Assembly (NCBI GenBank): GCA_001692895.1
Contig: KV748202.1
Span: forward strand, 682,001-746,000
Reading direction: 5' to 3'
Origin: Cenococcum geophilum 1.58
Taxonomy: Eukaryota > Ascomycota > Dothideomycetes > Gloniales > Gloniaceae
DNA length: 64,000 bases
Shown here piece by piece: positions 45,919 to 57,758 of this stretch. Position 1 is the first letter of the stretch; each line of letters starts with the position of its first letter. The notes below the pieces were generated by a model. The model had not been told where the DNA came from and ran no database searches. It saw only the letters and a program-made list of their open reading frames with translations. The translations under genes were made by a program, and so were the position numbers.

Positions 45919-47691
45919 ATGAGCGGCCTCGAAATCGCAGGCTTTCTCCTCGGAACCTTTCCCCTGATCGTCTCCGGCCTCGAGTACTGGCGCGATGTCG
46001 CCAAGGCCGGCGGTTTCTTCTGGCGGGTGCGAAAGGAGTACACCAAATACCGCAGCGACGTGCAGTTTCATGAGATCTTGTACAAGCGGAATCTGAAAGA
46101 GCTTTTGCTGCCGATTGTGAATGATGCAGATGAGGTAGCTCGTCTGGTGGGTGACCCAGGTGGCAAAGACTGGAGCAGCAAGGCTCTGCGGGAGCGCTTG
46201 GAGGGGCGGCTTCAGGAGTCGTACGGCTTGTACATGGAAATCATCCGCGAGATGAACGAGACAGCCGAGGAGTTGAGGAAGGAGCTATCTCTCGACAAGG
46301 TGACTGTTCAAAGCAAGCTAGCCCCGCCAGAGCCGAAGAAGCAGCGGCGACCGTTGAGCCCACAGCCGCCGACGCCACAGTCGCCGAGCAAGCCCTCCAA
46401 ACTTGCGTCAGCAAAATCGAAGTGGGACTACGAGACATTCCGGCTCAAGTTCAGCTTCAACGGGCCAGTGAGAAACGAGCTTCTCGATCAGCTGAAGGAA
46501 TGCAACGGACGATTGGAGAAGCTCCTCAGCACGAGCGACAAGGTATCCGCGCTCCAGAACGCTGCTCCTGCCAACACGAAGCAGACATCCGCTCTAGAGA
46601 CGGCGTTCAAGAAGGCGTGGAAGAAGTCAGATCTCCTCTTCAAAGCCCTGCAAAAGGCATGGCAGTGCTCTTGTCAGCGGTACCACTTCGCCAACCTTCG
46701 GCTTGAGCATCGCACACTTCCAGAGATATACTTCGAGGTCATTCTCATGTTCGTTGCTCCATCGTCTCAGGCGAATACTCCATGGTCATGGAGAGAGCTG
46801 CAGTGTGGACAAATGATCGACTGCTCCTTTCCGCAAAAACCCGTGAAGCCTTCCACCGCACCTCAGTCACCGTGTCCGCCCAATTGCACTCTGGTGCCGG
46901 CGCTATCACCAACACCAGCAAGGCGAAAGAAGGTGGCCCTCACAACACCCGCCCCGACCGTACCAAAGATCGAGTTGGACATCCCGGTCGACCCAAGCGT
47001 CAAGCTCTGCCAGCTTCTGGGTGACGAAGAGTATGGCAAGTGCATGGGCATCATTTGTCATGACGACGAAACATACCACCTCCACCCGTTCACGAAGAGG
47101 AAACGACCCGATGATAGTGGCCCGCTAACATTGGATCATATCCTCTCCAACAGCTTTGAAGGGCACCTCACCCGACGTCAACGCTACTCTATTGCGCTGC
47201 TTCTCGCTTCCTCGGTCGCCCAGCTCCAGTTCACTCCATGGCTCAGTACTGGTCTCACGAAAGAAGACGTTCTTTTCTTTCCATGGGAGGATGATGACTG
47301 CGGCGTACCATACCACGAGCCCTTCATCCGCCAAGGCTTTCCACTCCACCATCCTGCGACCTCAAACACCAAAGCCAACGACTGCAACTTCTACTCGCTC
47401 GGCATCCTCCTCCTGGAGCTCTGCTTCGGTCGGCGACTAGAAGACCACCCTCTCCGCAAAAGGCATCTAGCCGGGGCTGGAGAAGCCAAGCAAGCCTTCG
47501 ATCTCATGGCCGCGCTAAAGTGGTCCCAAAGTGTGGGTGATGAAGGCGGTGATGACTACGCTTCCGCTGTGAAGTGGTGCTTTACGGGCGCGAATAATGC
47601 GAATCAATCATGGCGAGGCGATCTCATCCAGAATGTTATTAGGCCACTAGAGATGTGTCAGGAGCATTTCAAGACGGCAGCTGTGTTATGA
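45919..47691 (+). CDS. HeLo-like N-terminal domain with C-terminal kinase-like domain
   Basis: A single-exon gene of 590 residues. It starts MSGLEIAGFLLGTFPLIVSG, a hydrophobic first helix followed by a helical bundle (about residues 1-130), as in fungal HeLo/HeLo-like cell-death domains. A basic, P/Q/S-rich linker follows (about 135-170: PEPKKQRRPLSPQPPTPQ). The C-terminal third is a degenerate kinase fold: LTRRQRYSIALLLASSVAQL, TPWLSTGLTKEDVLFF, then DCNFYSLGILLLELCFGR, which matches kinase subdomain IX. I see no HRD or DFG motif, so it is probably a pseudokinase; the family is carried in databases as DUF7580. A bundle joined to a pseudokinase recalls the architecture of MLKL in animals, but that comparison is an inference. 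It is head-to-head with the C2H2-repeat gene. Confidence 0.85.
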   Translation: MSGLEIAGFLLGTFPLIVSGLEYWRDVAKAGGFFWRVRKEYTKYRSDVQFHEILYKRNLKELLLPIVNDADEVARLVGDPGGKDWSSKALRERLEGRLQESYGLYMEIIREMNETAEELRKELSLDKVTVQSKLAPPEPKKQRRPLSPQPPTPQSPSKPSKLASAKSKWDYETFRLKFSFNGPVRNELLDQLKECNGRLEKLLSTSDKVSALQNAAPANTKQTSALETAFKKAWKKSDLLFKALQKAWQCSCQRYHFANLRLEHRTLPEIYFEVILMFVAPSSQANTPWSWRELQCGQMIDCSFPQKPVKPSTAPQSPCPPNCTLVPALSPTPARRKKVALTTPAPTVPKIELDIPVDPSVKLCQLLGDEEYGKCMGIICHDDETYHLHPFTKRKRPDDSGPLTLDHILSNSFEGHLTRRQRYSIALLLASSVAQLQFTPWLSTGLTKEDVLFFPWEDDDCGVPYHEPFIRQGFPLHHPATSNTKANDCNFYSLGILLLELCFGRRLEDHPLRKRHLAGAGEAKQAFDLMAALKWSQSVGDEGGDDYASAVKWCFTGANNANQSWRGDLIQNVIRPLEMCQEHFKTAAVL

Positions 47692-48196
47692 ATTGAAGGC
47701 ATCAAACTTGGACTTCTGCATTGCACCTATCCATACCTATCCGACTCACCGAAAACTGTAGAATCGAGCATAATATTGATTAAGCCATACCTGGCAGCCC
47801 CAACCCGAGAGACAACAGCATATCCAGCACTCCTCCAAAAGGCTTCCTCTGACCACGTTTCACCGCGTTTACCGCTTATCCTTGTCCAGCCGCTAGCTCA
47901 CTCCGCAAACATACCAAAAGCTTACCAGGCTGACCTATCTAGAGGCGAACATACCCGGCGAGAACAACGCAATTGTCAGAGAGCGGGTCCAATTCTAACT
48001 CCAGCAGGGGCGAGTCGAAGACTCAAGCTCTTCCGATTGCGGTTCTCCAAGTTGTTTACCTGTGCCGGACGCCCGTTCAAAGTGTCTCGTCCTTCTCAGA
48101 CCCTGCCACCTCAACCACCACGATTGCCTTGCTGAAAGTCCAGGACATCAACCCGTCCAGTCCTTTATTTGACCTGGTGTGTCTAGGAAGAAGGAT
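47692..48196. other. Intergenic, nothing recognised
   Basis: Normal composition, no gene recognised. Short frames at 47776-48135 and 47973-48245 (+) lack any family features. Just beyond it, at about 48294-48323, GAGGCGATATTGT is repeated in tandem. Confidence 0.5.
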
Positions 48197-51100
48197 CTAT
48201 ACTCCAGCAACCTTTTTCGATATTCGTACGACCCCAGTTAATTGAATAGCAGATGATCTTCGACTCCGACGAGCGCTGACCACGTGCACAGTTTGAGGCG
48301 ATATTGTGAGGCGATATTGTGAGGCTGTTGGACGTCCTATTGTCATGTCGGAGCCTTCGCCATCTTGCGCACGCATCGAGTCTGGGTCGAACGCAGTTGC
48401 CGGCGGGATAAAGACTAACTTGCGCTGGGGATCGGCAACAAGGAGATGGCACTTTATTTTCATCAAGATCTCCAACCGCGTTTCATTTTCTGGATAGTTT
48501 CTTCAAGATCCTCGGGCGGGAGGTATTCTTTGGATTCATCCAAAATGCCTGTACTCGCTCAGCGGCCAGCGAGGTATCTTTGGAAACCATTCCAGTACAC
48601 TAGCCACGAATAGTGATGCAATAATGAGAGCGTTGGGTGGCCGATTAGAGCCGTCTTTAAAGTATTTCGATATGCTCAAACATTCTGGGCTCCGCGAATC
48701 GGGAATACCACAAACTCGTCGCAGGAGCGGTTCGATTTGTGGAGTTATGTCGTCCTCCGGGAGGGTCTTCTGCTCGGGAAAATCTTGATTCTAGGGGATA
48801 AACTCCTCGGCCCTGTACTCCGCTAGATACTCTATCATCCCTTGAACAAGGGATTTAGTAAGGGATTTAGTCTCTAATTTCCTTGATTGCTTGGCCGACG
48901 CGGCTGAATCGCTTGTCCCTATTCCCGAGTTGCTTTTGATCAGTGCTTTTATTAATATTCAATATCGATATGAGGCCGTATTAAAGTTGATATTGAAGAC
49001 GATTTTGATATTGAATAGATTATTGAATATTGAATCCAGGTTGAGTATATATAGAGCCTTGATTATAATTAAGCTCCGTATAGCTCTAGGCTTTATTAGA
49101 GCTCTAAAATACAATATCTCTTGCCTTTGCTTACCCCCGCTCTTACCTCCGCTCTTACCACTATCGTCAACTTCGCGACCCTTGGCTTGGTGTAGTTGGT
49201 GGTGGCTTATAAGGCTCTCCTTCTTGATCTGCCAAGTATATAAGAGCTTCTATTGCTGCGTTCGTCGCCACAAGCCTCCCCTTAGCTATAATATTACTGA
49301 GCAGCCAACTCTTTAAGCACTCCGTTTACTTAATATTCGTGCTTCCTAATAACATACGGTCCCATAAGACTATTCGCCGTATACCTAAAAACACTTACTC
49401 GGCCTCTGCCAACATAAATAGAATAGATAATATATTAATAGCCATCTAAGAGAGTTGTGGGTAGTTAGCTTAATAAGTTAAATTAAGCTACTAGTTAAGA
49501 GCTATGCCTCTTATTAAGGTAGGCTTTCCTTTAATAAATTCCTTATACTCTTCCTTAAAACTACTAGTGACGTTAAGTATTTGTATATAGAGTTTAGTTT
49601 TAAAAGGCTTAGTAGAGGTACTAGATCTAGTAGATTTAGAGGCCGTAGGGTTAATTAGGCGTTCTATATATTAATCCTCATAAAGCTTCCTTACTACAGT
49701 AAATAACTGCTTATACCACTTCTTATTCTAGTACCTCTTAATATAAGTCTTCTAATATAAGGGGTGAAGTAGAATTAAGGCCGTGTACGCAAGGGTGTCG
49801 TTAATAAGCTTATGGTATTTATTAAAGGTGTACCGGCTTATAATAATAGCAGAGAAAAGGCGTTAATTTAGGCGATATTGATACTAAATATTACTAATAT
49901 TGCTAATTAGTAGAGCTTTAATGGCCTCTAAAAGGCTTACCTTTAATCGCTTAATGTATTTAATAAGAATATCTATAGTATATAGCGTTTGGTTAATTAA
50001 TAAGAAGTTACCTTAGTTTATTATTATAACCTTATAAAACGGCTTTAAAAAGGCGTGCGTCTTATTAATAATCTGCCAATCCTTAGGTAAAAGGTAGTTA
50101 TCTTTTACTTCTATATACTACTTCTAAGAGTATATATTAACTGCTATTTAAACTCTTTTATTCTTTATAATATTAAGTATAATAAACTATAAGTTCTATT
50201 AAGTGTTATTATCTAAAGGAATTAATTGCCTAATAAGGGTTTTAAACTTATTCTAATAAGCCTTTAACGCCCGTATATATATAATAAGGTTATAAACTTT
50301 ACTAAGCGTATTAATCTCTCTCTAGCCTACAGCCTTTACTTCCTTTATCTTCTATATAAGCTTCTTATTAATTATTAAATTCTTATTAAATATAGCCTGC
50401 CGAATAGCTTTATTAATTACGTCTTTATCTTTAAGGTAGAGGAAGGCTTTAAGGGCGAGATTAATAATATAGCTACTATATTAAATTAGTGCTAAACTAG
50501 GTTTTAGTAAAAGAGCCCTTTTACCTAAAGGCCTGCAGATATATAGCAATACATCTTATTGTTTACGCCGTAATTATTACTATAAATATAGCTAATTCTA
50601 CCCAGAATTCTATAGCTCTTAGTAGTTTAAAAAAAGGCGTTAGCTTAGTCCTTACTACCGTATAAGGGGAGTTCTAGTAGAGTAAGTAGAGCCTTCTATA
50701 ACTTCCTTATTTCCGCGTTAATAAAATAGGCAATAATAGCTTAGAGGGAGTAGTAATTTAGTAACATCTATATATTAATTAAGAAGTGGATTTTTACAAG
50801 GGAGCTTTAAAGCTTTTATTTTAGAATATCGCGATATACTAAGCACAATTACTTAATCAGCTTTGGTATAGTTCCTATTATATTAATTGCAACTTCTTCT
50901 ATAGTGTAATTAACTATTATAAGTAACGTATATAGCTCTAGCTAGGTGGCTATATTATATAGTAAATTGTATATAGTAATTAGCTATATAAGAGCTTTGT
51001 TAAAGGCTTTACGATTAATAGCGGCCCTAAGAATCTACTCTTTTTTAGCTTTGCATTTAAGCTATTTAGAGCCTTTCAATTTGTTTAGTATATTTATAAA

Positions 51101-52323
51101 GCGCTTCTACTATAGTTATTTTAATTTAAACTCTCTAGCTTAGATCTCTATGCCGTACTTTTTAAAAAGGTAAACGCGAATAAATATTAAAGAGGTAGAG
51201 TTCTATTTACATATTAAGCAGTACTATATTTAATTTCTGCCATTACAACTAGCTTTATAAGAAAGAGGATCGCGGGCAAATTGCTAAATAGAAGTAGTAA
51301 TAAGCTTTTATTTTCTATAAGGTAGTTAATAGGAAGTTATACCTAGTATACTTAGTATAGAGCTACTTAACGTGTTATTATTGCTAGAGTAGGTAAACCA
51401 ATTTAAATTAAGCTCTAAAATAGTAGAGGAAGATATATTATCGTTATCTATTACATTAGTAGATAAAAAAGGCATAGCGTTAGTTAAAGATTAGGCTGTT
51501 AAAGATTAGGTATATATAGGGCGTATAAAAAATTAATAATATAGTATACGGTATTCTGCAAAACTAAGTTTAATATTTATATATTTTAACTTTATATGTG
51601 TTTACCTAATAAATTTAAAATGCGCACGTATCGCTTAAGGGCCAGAGTTATGTTCCGAGGCATTTTACACCTTAACTCTAAAAATTGTTAATATTTAATA
51701 ACTTTTAGTATTAAACATTGTATTAATATTGAATATTAAGTGTAAATATTTAATATTCAGTAAATGTTAAACAATATTGAATATGGATAAAAGCACTGCT
51801 TTTAATACCACTCCTTCGACGCAAAGCTATCCTTGAAAGAATTGATCTCTAAGCGGAGGATATCCTAGTAGTGCTTTAAGTCCTAGTTTCGATGTTCCAG
51901 TACTCTGTCGAGATGCCTTGGTAGTTCAACAGCGTCTGTGTTTGCCGTTTCCAATTCTTGCTCTAGCGCTTTCATCCGCCATTCCATTTCTTCTCTATTC
52001 CGCTTCTCCAGCTCTTTGTTATGCTGCTCCAACCCTTCGTTATGCTTCTCCAAGTCGCCAAATTCGTTCATCGGTGTCGCACCTGTAGTAATGATCTTCT
52101 GCTCTAACTCGTCTGCCCTAGCCTTCAAGGGGAGGTACGGAGCTGAGGCGTGGGAGGAGCGGCTTGAAATGCAGAGGGGCCGGACTGATTTGTCGCGGTA
52201 AAGGAAGTAAGGCTCTAAGAAGGAACCAGTACCTTCGTGAGCGCGGAAATTGGGAGAAGAGACTGACAAAGAACGACCGAGGCAAAACGAGGTAACGCAA
52301 GCCAAGTGTGGAGATATTCGCAT
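48197..52323 (-). pseudogene. Coiled-coil fungal protein gene split by a hAT transposon
   Basis: Read on the minus strand, the 5' part (52323-51807) encodes a coiled coil (LEKHNEGLEQHNKELEKRN) and reaches the transposon edge as SFASKEWY. After removal of the transposon (48941-51798) and one 8-bp target duplication, the frame continues QKQLGNRDKRF, VGQAIKEIRD and, after a frameshift, SLVQGMIEYLAEYRAEEFIP, then IEPLLRRVCGIPDS, ALIIASLFVASVLEWFPKIP, and in a further frame ILMKIKCHLLVADPQRKLVF, IPPATAFDPDSM. Several frameshifts and TAG/TAA/TGA stops remain, so it is not functional. The C-terminal part resembles a widespread fungal protein of unknown function. The two halves on either side of the transposon being one gene follows from the target-site join; the N-terminal start is uncertain. 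Confidence 0.65.
48941..51798 (-). mobile_element. 2858-bp hAT transposon with RIP-degraded transposase
   Basis: The ends are CAGTGCTTTTAT at 48941 and its complement ATAAAAGCACTG ending at 51798. The 8-bp target duplication is CTTTTGAT (48933-48940) and CTTTTAAT (51799-51806), differing by one G-to-A. The transposase is on the minus strand, from about 51260 to 49310. The C-terminal hAT dimerisation block reads MAINILSI..LAEAE*VFLGIRR, then LWDRMLLGSTNIK*TECLK, close to the usual AERVFSGARR..WDRM pattern. A Cys-containing BED-like region is near 51150-51260. Many TAG/TAA stops replace Q/W codons. It is inserted in the coiled-coil gene. A 617-bp internally deleted relative lies at 58033-58649. 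Confidence 0.92.
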
Positions 52324-52483
52324 TTCGTATCCACGTCAGCTGTCTTCATTGAAGCCTATAGAGGTTCCGGTGCCTGCAAGGTTAGATAAGGCCTTCGCAG
52401 TCTATTTAACTCGAATCAACAAGAGTAGGCGATAGATATGATAAGGAATAATTCCTAGAGTACGTATATGTTTAGTAACTATC

Positions 52484-52665
52484 TCTAATTATAGAAGAGG
52501 TGGTCAAGGCAGCGGCAGGGAATGGGCGGGGTGGGAACGCAGTGATGACGCTTCTACTGGAGTGAAGAGCGGCCGACGTCTAGATCACAGAAGAGGTGGT
52601 ATTCCAGATTGCGGATTAGGAGTGGTGGAAGGGGGCCGAAGAGTTAGAGGTGCGAGTGATAAAGA
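52484..52665 (+). pseudogene. Relic of an ankyrin-like repeat / TPR protein
   Basis: The plus strand reads EEVVKAAAGNGRGGNAVMTL, LLE*RAADV*ITEEVV, then a shift of theme to EWWKGAEELEVRVIKM. The first part is the same 32-residue unit as in the gene at 42796-45530, including the variable loop after GN. The second is a TPR unit of the kinesin-light-chain-like type. The stops are TGA and TAG at positions where that gene has CGA and CAG. The reading continues into TPR sequence at 57941 once the intervening elements are removed. Confidence 0.7.
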
Positions 52666-52735
52666 TGTTCAATATTGTCGAACGGAGAATGACGTACTTA
52701 TCACTGTTTTTGATACCTAGTACCCTATGTCTCAT

Positions 52736-52931
52736 TGTCAGAAATTAGCGATGAGGTGCTGACTAAGCTCTGGACACCTTGCGAGGTCAAGCTCTGCATG
52801 CAATCTAGATAGACATCAACCGCATCTACTGCATCACGAATCAATCAATATTCATCGTCTGCGTCATCTCTATCATCAATTAGACCCTCAAGACACCTCC
52901 GCTGTGACCCCATGACCTTATAATTCCAACA
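52736..52931 (+). repeat. 5' LTR of Copia 52736-57753
   Basis: 196 bp, TGTCAGAAAT..TTCCAACA. It is rich in CA and TG, unlike the element body. Confidence 0.95.
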
Positions 52932-55900
52932 GGTTATAAGCCCGGGTAGCGACACCTCTCCTAACTCGAAAAATCGACGCTCCAAATAACCTCCTCTACC
53001 TTAACCTCAACGACACCTACGTACGATCACAAGGCAGGTAAAATCGTTATTTTTAATGGAGACAACTATATAGACTAGGAGCGCACCTATAAGGCAGCCC
53101 TAATTATGTCAGAAGGATAGGATTTTATCACTAGTGCAGAGGACCTAAATCAAGTCAATTCAGCTGACGGAAGAAGAAGACAAGGGGAGGCAAATAAGAT
53201 CATCTATAATTCAATAGGAGACGACCGTTAGGAAGAGATACGTGCGATAATAAAGGCGTATAATATTTAAGGAATATAGGAAGAAATAAAGAAGTTTAAT
53301 AAGGCTAACGACGAGGTCTATATCTCTAGACTTCGCAGGGAGTTCTATAGCACTATATTCGACCCTATAAAGATACAAATTATTAAGTTCCTTTGTATAC
53401 TTAATTGATTCAAGATTAATCTAGCCTTAACACCTTAAGCACTTACTAACGACGATATTAAAGAGCAGCTTCTCTTGGCCCTCCTGAGCGATATTACGTG
53501 GCAGAATACGAAGACCTAGTGCCTATAAGACAAACGAGACCTTAAGAGCTGCATTACCCTTCTTTAGGAGCAAGAGACTGCTCTCCCTATATAAGTACAA
53601 AATATAGCACTTGTACACGAGAGGAAAAACAAACCTAGGGGGAGAAGGGGAAACCGAGGTTGAGGTTAAACAAGGGCTAAAGGTCGTGCTAGTAGATTCG
53701 ATCATTCCTTATCGCGTCATCACTATAGCTCGTCATCTTAAGTAAGCAAAGAGCCAAGATAACTAAAAAGAGATAAGTATAGAGTATGTTATCAGAAAGG
53801 TTACTACTAAAAAGACTGTCCCCTACTTAACCAATTCCAATTCAATAACGCTAGGAAGATAAATTAAGGTGCTCCTAAGGCAGAGGAAGTAGGAAATATA
53901 GCAATAGTAAAAGATAAATTCAACAGCAATTTAATCTACCTTAACCCTGACCCTAAACGTGCTATGCTTACAACAACGTCTCTAGCTTAGGCTCTCAACT
54001 TAGGAGCAACTAAGTATTTTACTAGTAACCAATTAGACCTAATATACCTAAAGAGATGGAATATACTATGATAGGTCCGCACTGTAAATAGGACTATTAT
54101 ACCTGCTATAGGCTACGGTCAAGTTTAAATTGGTACCCTAAAACTAAAAGACGTCTGGCTTATACCTTCGTTTAAGACGATTAAGCTGATCTTAGTAAGG
54201 ACTCTTACTTAGGAAGGCTACTTAATTACTTTTAATATGGACAATTAAGCTACTAGTAAGCATAGATCAGGTACAACATTTAAGGCTATTATAAGAAATA
54301 ACCTCTACGTACTATAAAAGCATTAGGAAGCACTTAATACGACGGCAGAAGCATACGATTTATAACCAAATCTTAACGAAATAGATGCTAAGCTATGGCA
54401 CCGCCAAACTGGACATACAAATTATAGCGACCTATTTAAGCTATAGCACTCCTTACTAGGTATAAAGCTTAAGAAGAGACTAGTACTAGTCGGTAAGAGC
54501 ACGTATAAAGCTTATCTAGCAGGGAAGATGCGAGAAATACTAAGTAAAAAAACAACTAGGCGCGAGAAGGTACCTAGTTAAGGGCTACACCTTAATACTA
54601 CGGGACGAATCGGTATATTAATTAGAGGTTATAACTACTACCTCCTAGCCCTAGATAACGCCACACGCTATACCTAGGTCATTCCTCTTAAAACCTTCTA
54701 AACTAAAGAAGTACTACTGTATATTAAAGAGATTATCGTAAGAGTAGAGAGATTTACTGGCAATAGAGCTATCTAAATTCGAGCAGACAATAGAAAGGGG
54801 GAATTTAGCCGCAGATTTTAAGACGAATTAATACCCCAAGGCATTAATTTTAAGCCTTATCCGCCATATAAGCACTTATACAATAGCGCGATTAAGCGCG
54901 CAATCTATATAGTTAACTATAAGATAAGGTTACTTCTATTTTAAGGAAATATACTAGTCGAACTCTAGTGCTACGCAGTTAAACATACTATCTAGATTAA
55001 GAATCGAATACCAACCTTAGCACTTCTATTTAACGACGAGCATAGTAGTGCTATTACACCCTATAAAGTATACACCTATTAAGTCCCTAACCTTAAGAAT
55101 CTAGTTATCTTTGGGTGTTATACTAACCCAATTAATACGCTTAAGAAATACCCTAGAAAGTACAATTTAAGGATAAAACCTAACTACGCTTTTATAGGGT
55201 TAAAAGGGAGTAGTTAATTTAAGATAATAAACCTACATACGTAAGCAATTAAGCTCTTTAGAGATACTAAAGTAAATAAGTATAGGTTCCCTTATAGAGC
55301 ACATTAGGTGCATACTATAAGTCAAGCTATAAGACACAGTAACTAAGTAGGCCGCTCTAATTAAGTAGAAAGCCCAGGTTAAGATTAAGCGGGACGCTTA
55401 AATTATGCTATAAGCTAAGCTCCAAACCAACCTAGACCTCTCCCTACTACCTTAAACGCGCCGATAAAAACTCCAGTTGCGAGAACTAAGAGTAGGCTAG
55501 ATAGTGACTAAGTAGGCCGCTTAAGCTAAGTAGGAAGCCTAGGTTAAGACTAAGTGGGCCGCTTAAATTAAGTAGGAAGCCTAGGTTAAGATTAAGTAGG
55601 ACGCTTAAATCTATAAGGTAATGCAAAGGGTAAAACGCCCGTATAAAGTACATCAATACACATTCCTTATACGCAGAGAACAAGGTCTAAAAGGTTACCG
55701 CAAATAAGGGTTTTTAACAATACGGTAGTTTAGTTAGTAATAGCTATAAAAGCTATCTACCTAGAAGCTAAGAATACTACCTCTATAGGAGCACCTATAG
55801 CACCTTTTAACGCTATTAAGTTAGATTAGGCCTTAAGGGAGGACGCTCCTAGCTAGATAAAAGCTATCTTTAAAGAATTTCTCTTTCTTAAGAGAATGCA

Positions 55901-57557
55901 TACCTATACCATCGTAAGGGGGAGAGTACTAGAAGGAAGGTTATTACTCCTAAGTAAGCTAGTTCTAAAGCATAAGTATAACGCCAAGAGAGAAGTAATT
56001 CGTAAAAAGGTAAGACTGTGCATTTAAGGAGATAAGTAGACCCCCAACATTAACTATTTTAAGACATTTACGTCTATTATACAATATAATACCTTTAGGT
56101 TCCTAATAGTAAAGGTAGCAGCTAAGAACCTTAAGCTCAACCATATTAACGTTAAGACTACATTCTTAAACCCGCCGTTATAAGAATAGATTTATATACA
56201 GATTCCTAACCTATTAAGAGACTTTAAACCTAACCTTAAGGGGGTAAAGGACGTCTACTTAAAGCTAAATAAGTCACTTTACGGCCTAAAGTAGGCACTA
56301 AGAAAATAGTTTTAGATAGTTAAGAAGTTCTTTAAGAATATAGGTTTAAAAGCAGCTAAAGCTAACCCTAATCTCTTTATAGGAAATAAAGTATATATCT
56401 TGCTATTTATTAACGATATACTAATCGCAGGAAAGCGCCAATACCTTAATATCATAAAGACAAGAATCTTAAGAGAATGGAGATGCAAAGACCTAGGTCC
56501 TATAGAAGTATTCATAGGCTTCTAAATTAATTAAGATTATACAAACCGAACCCTTAAGCTATATTAGACAATATATACTAAGAAGCTACTTAAACAGCTA
56601 AAAATAGACAACTGCAATCTGGCTAAGCTACTAATACCAGCTAGTACTGTTCTAAAACCTAATATTAAAAGTCTCCTTAAGTACAACAACGCGACGGTAT
56701 ACTAATAGATTATTAGCTCTATGATCTACCTCTTAAACTGCACGCGTCCTAATACCAGCTATGCTGTTAGTTAGCTAGCTAGGTTTATAGCAGCACTAGG
56801 AGAATCACATTACCGTTTAAGCAAGCAGCTACTACAATATCTAAACGGCACTCTTAAAACTGGAATTACCTTCTTAAATTAAAAGATTCACCTTCCTCTA
56901 TATAAGCTTATGTTGGCTAACCTACCTACTAGCTATAGTATCTTTACCGACACTATATGGGGAACAGAACACAATTAGATATTATTCTAAGGTATAGCAG
57001 TTGTATACTATAGGGGAGTAGTAATCTAAATGGCTTAAAGATAGAAGTTAACGGTATTAAGTTTAATGGAAGCAGAGATTATAGCAGCGTCAGAAGGAGC
57101 AAGGTTAGTAGTATGGCTTAAAAAGCTAACAAGAGATCTAGGGGAGAGAGACAACAACGATAACGACGACCCTTTTATCCCTACGCTGTATTGCGACAAT
57201 AAGGGTACGGTAGACCTTTTATACGACACGAAATACTACCAGAAAGCTAAGCATATTAAGACTTAATACCTCTTCATACGAAATAACATGGTTTAGCAAG
57301 GTTAACTAAAAGTGGTATATATACCAGGTAAAGATCAACCTAGAGATATACTCACAAAACAGCTACCAATCAACCAATTTATAAAGCACTGTGTAACGCT
57401 AGGAATCGGTAGCTAACGGAGCAAGTAACAAAGGTTTTTCGCCTACTATAGGTTTTCCCTCCGTACATAGGCCGAATGGCACTTGCAAGGTATTTGGGAA
57501 TAGCTTCATTATTGCCTATTTAGGACAGACGAGGAGAGCGTCGTCAGCATGGGGGAG

Positions 57558-57753
57558 TGTCAGAAATTAGCGATGAGGTGCTGACTAAGCTCTGGACACC
57601 TTGCGAGGTCAAGCTCTGCATGCAATCTAGATAGACATCAACCGCATCTACTGCATCACGAATCAATCAATATTCATCGTCTGCGTCATCTCTATCATCA
57701 ATTAGACCCTCAAGACACCTCCGCTGTAACCCCATGACCTTGTAATTCCAACA
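57558..57753 (+). repeat. 3' LTR of Copia 52736-57753
   Basis: 196 bp, differing from the 5' LTR at two sites, both G/A (TGTGACC/TGTAACC and CTTATAA/CTTGTAA). It is preceded by the purine tract GGGGGAG. Confidence 0.95.
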
Positions 57754-57758
57754 CTCAT

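Larger units (their letters stand above)
52736..57753 (+). mobile_element. Full-length Copia retrotransposon, LTRs nearly intact, interior RIP-degraded
   Basis: Two 196-bp LTRs (52736-52931, 57558-57753) differ at two sites only. The target duplication CTCAT is at 52731-52735 and 57754-57758. Directly after the 5' LTR, GGTTATAAGCCCGGG (52932-52946) fits a Copia-type primer site that pairs with the anticodon arm of initiator tRNA-Met, with one G-to-A change. Gag starts near 53.03 kb (KIVIFNGDNYID*ER), integrase spans about 54.35-55.2 kb (LWHRQTGHTNYSDL, LALDNATRYT), RT about 55.83-56.9 kb with catalytic FINDILIAG at 56406-56432, and RNase H about 56.93-57.27 kb (SLMEAEIIAASEGARLVVWL). A ~42-bp tandem repeat lies between integrase and RT (about 55350-55620). 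Stops are mostly TAG/TAA. Confidence 0.95.
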
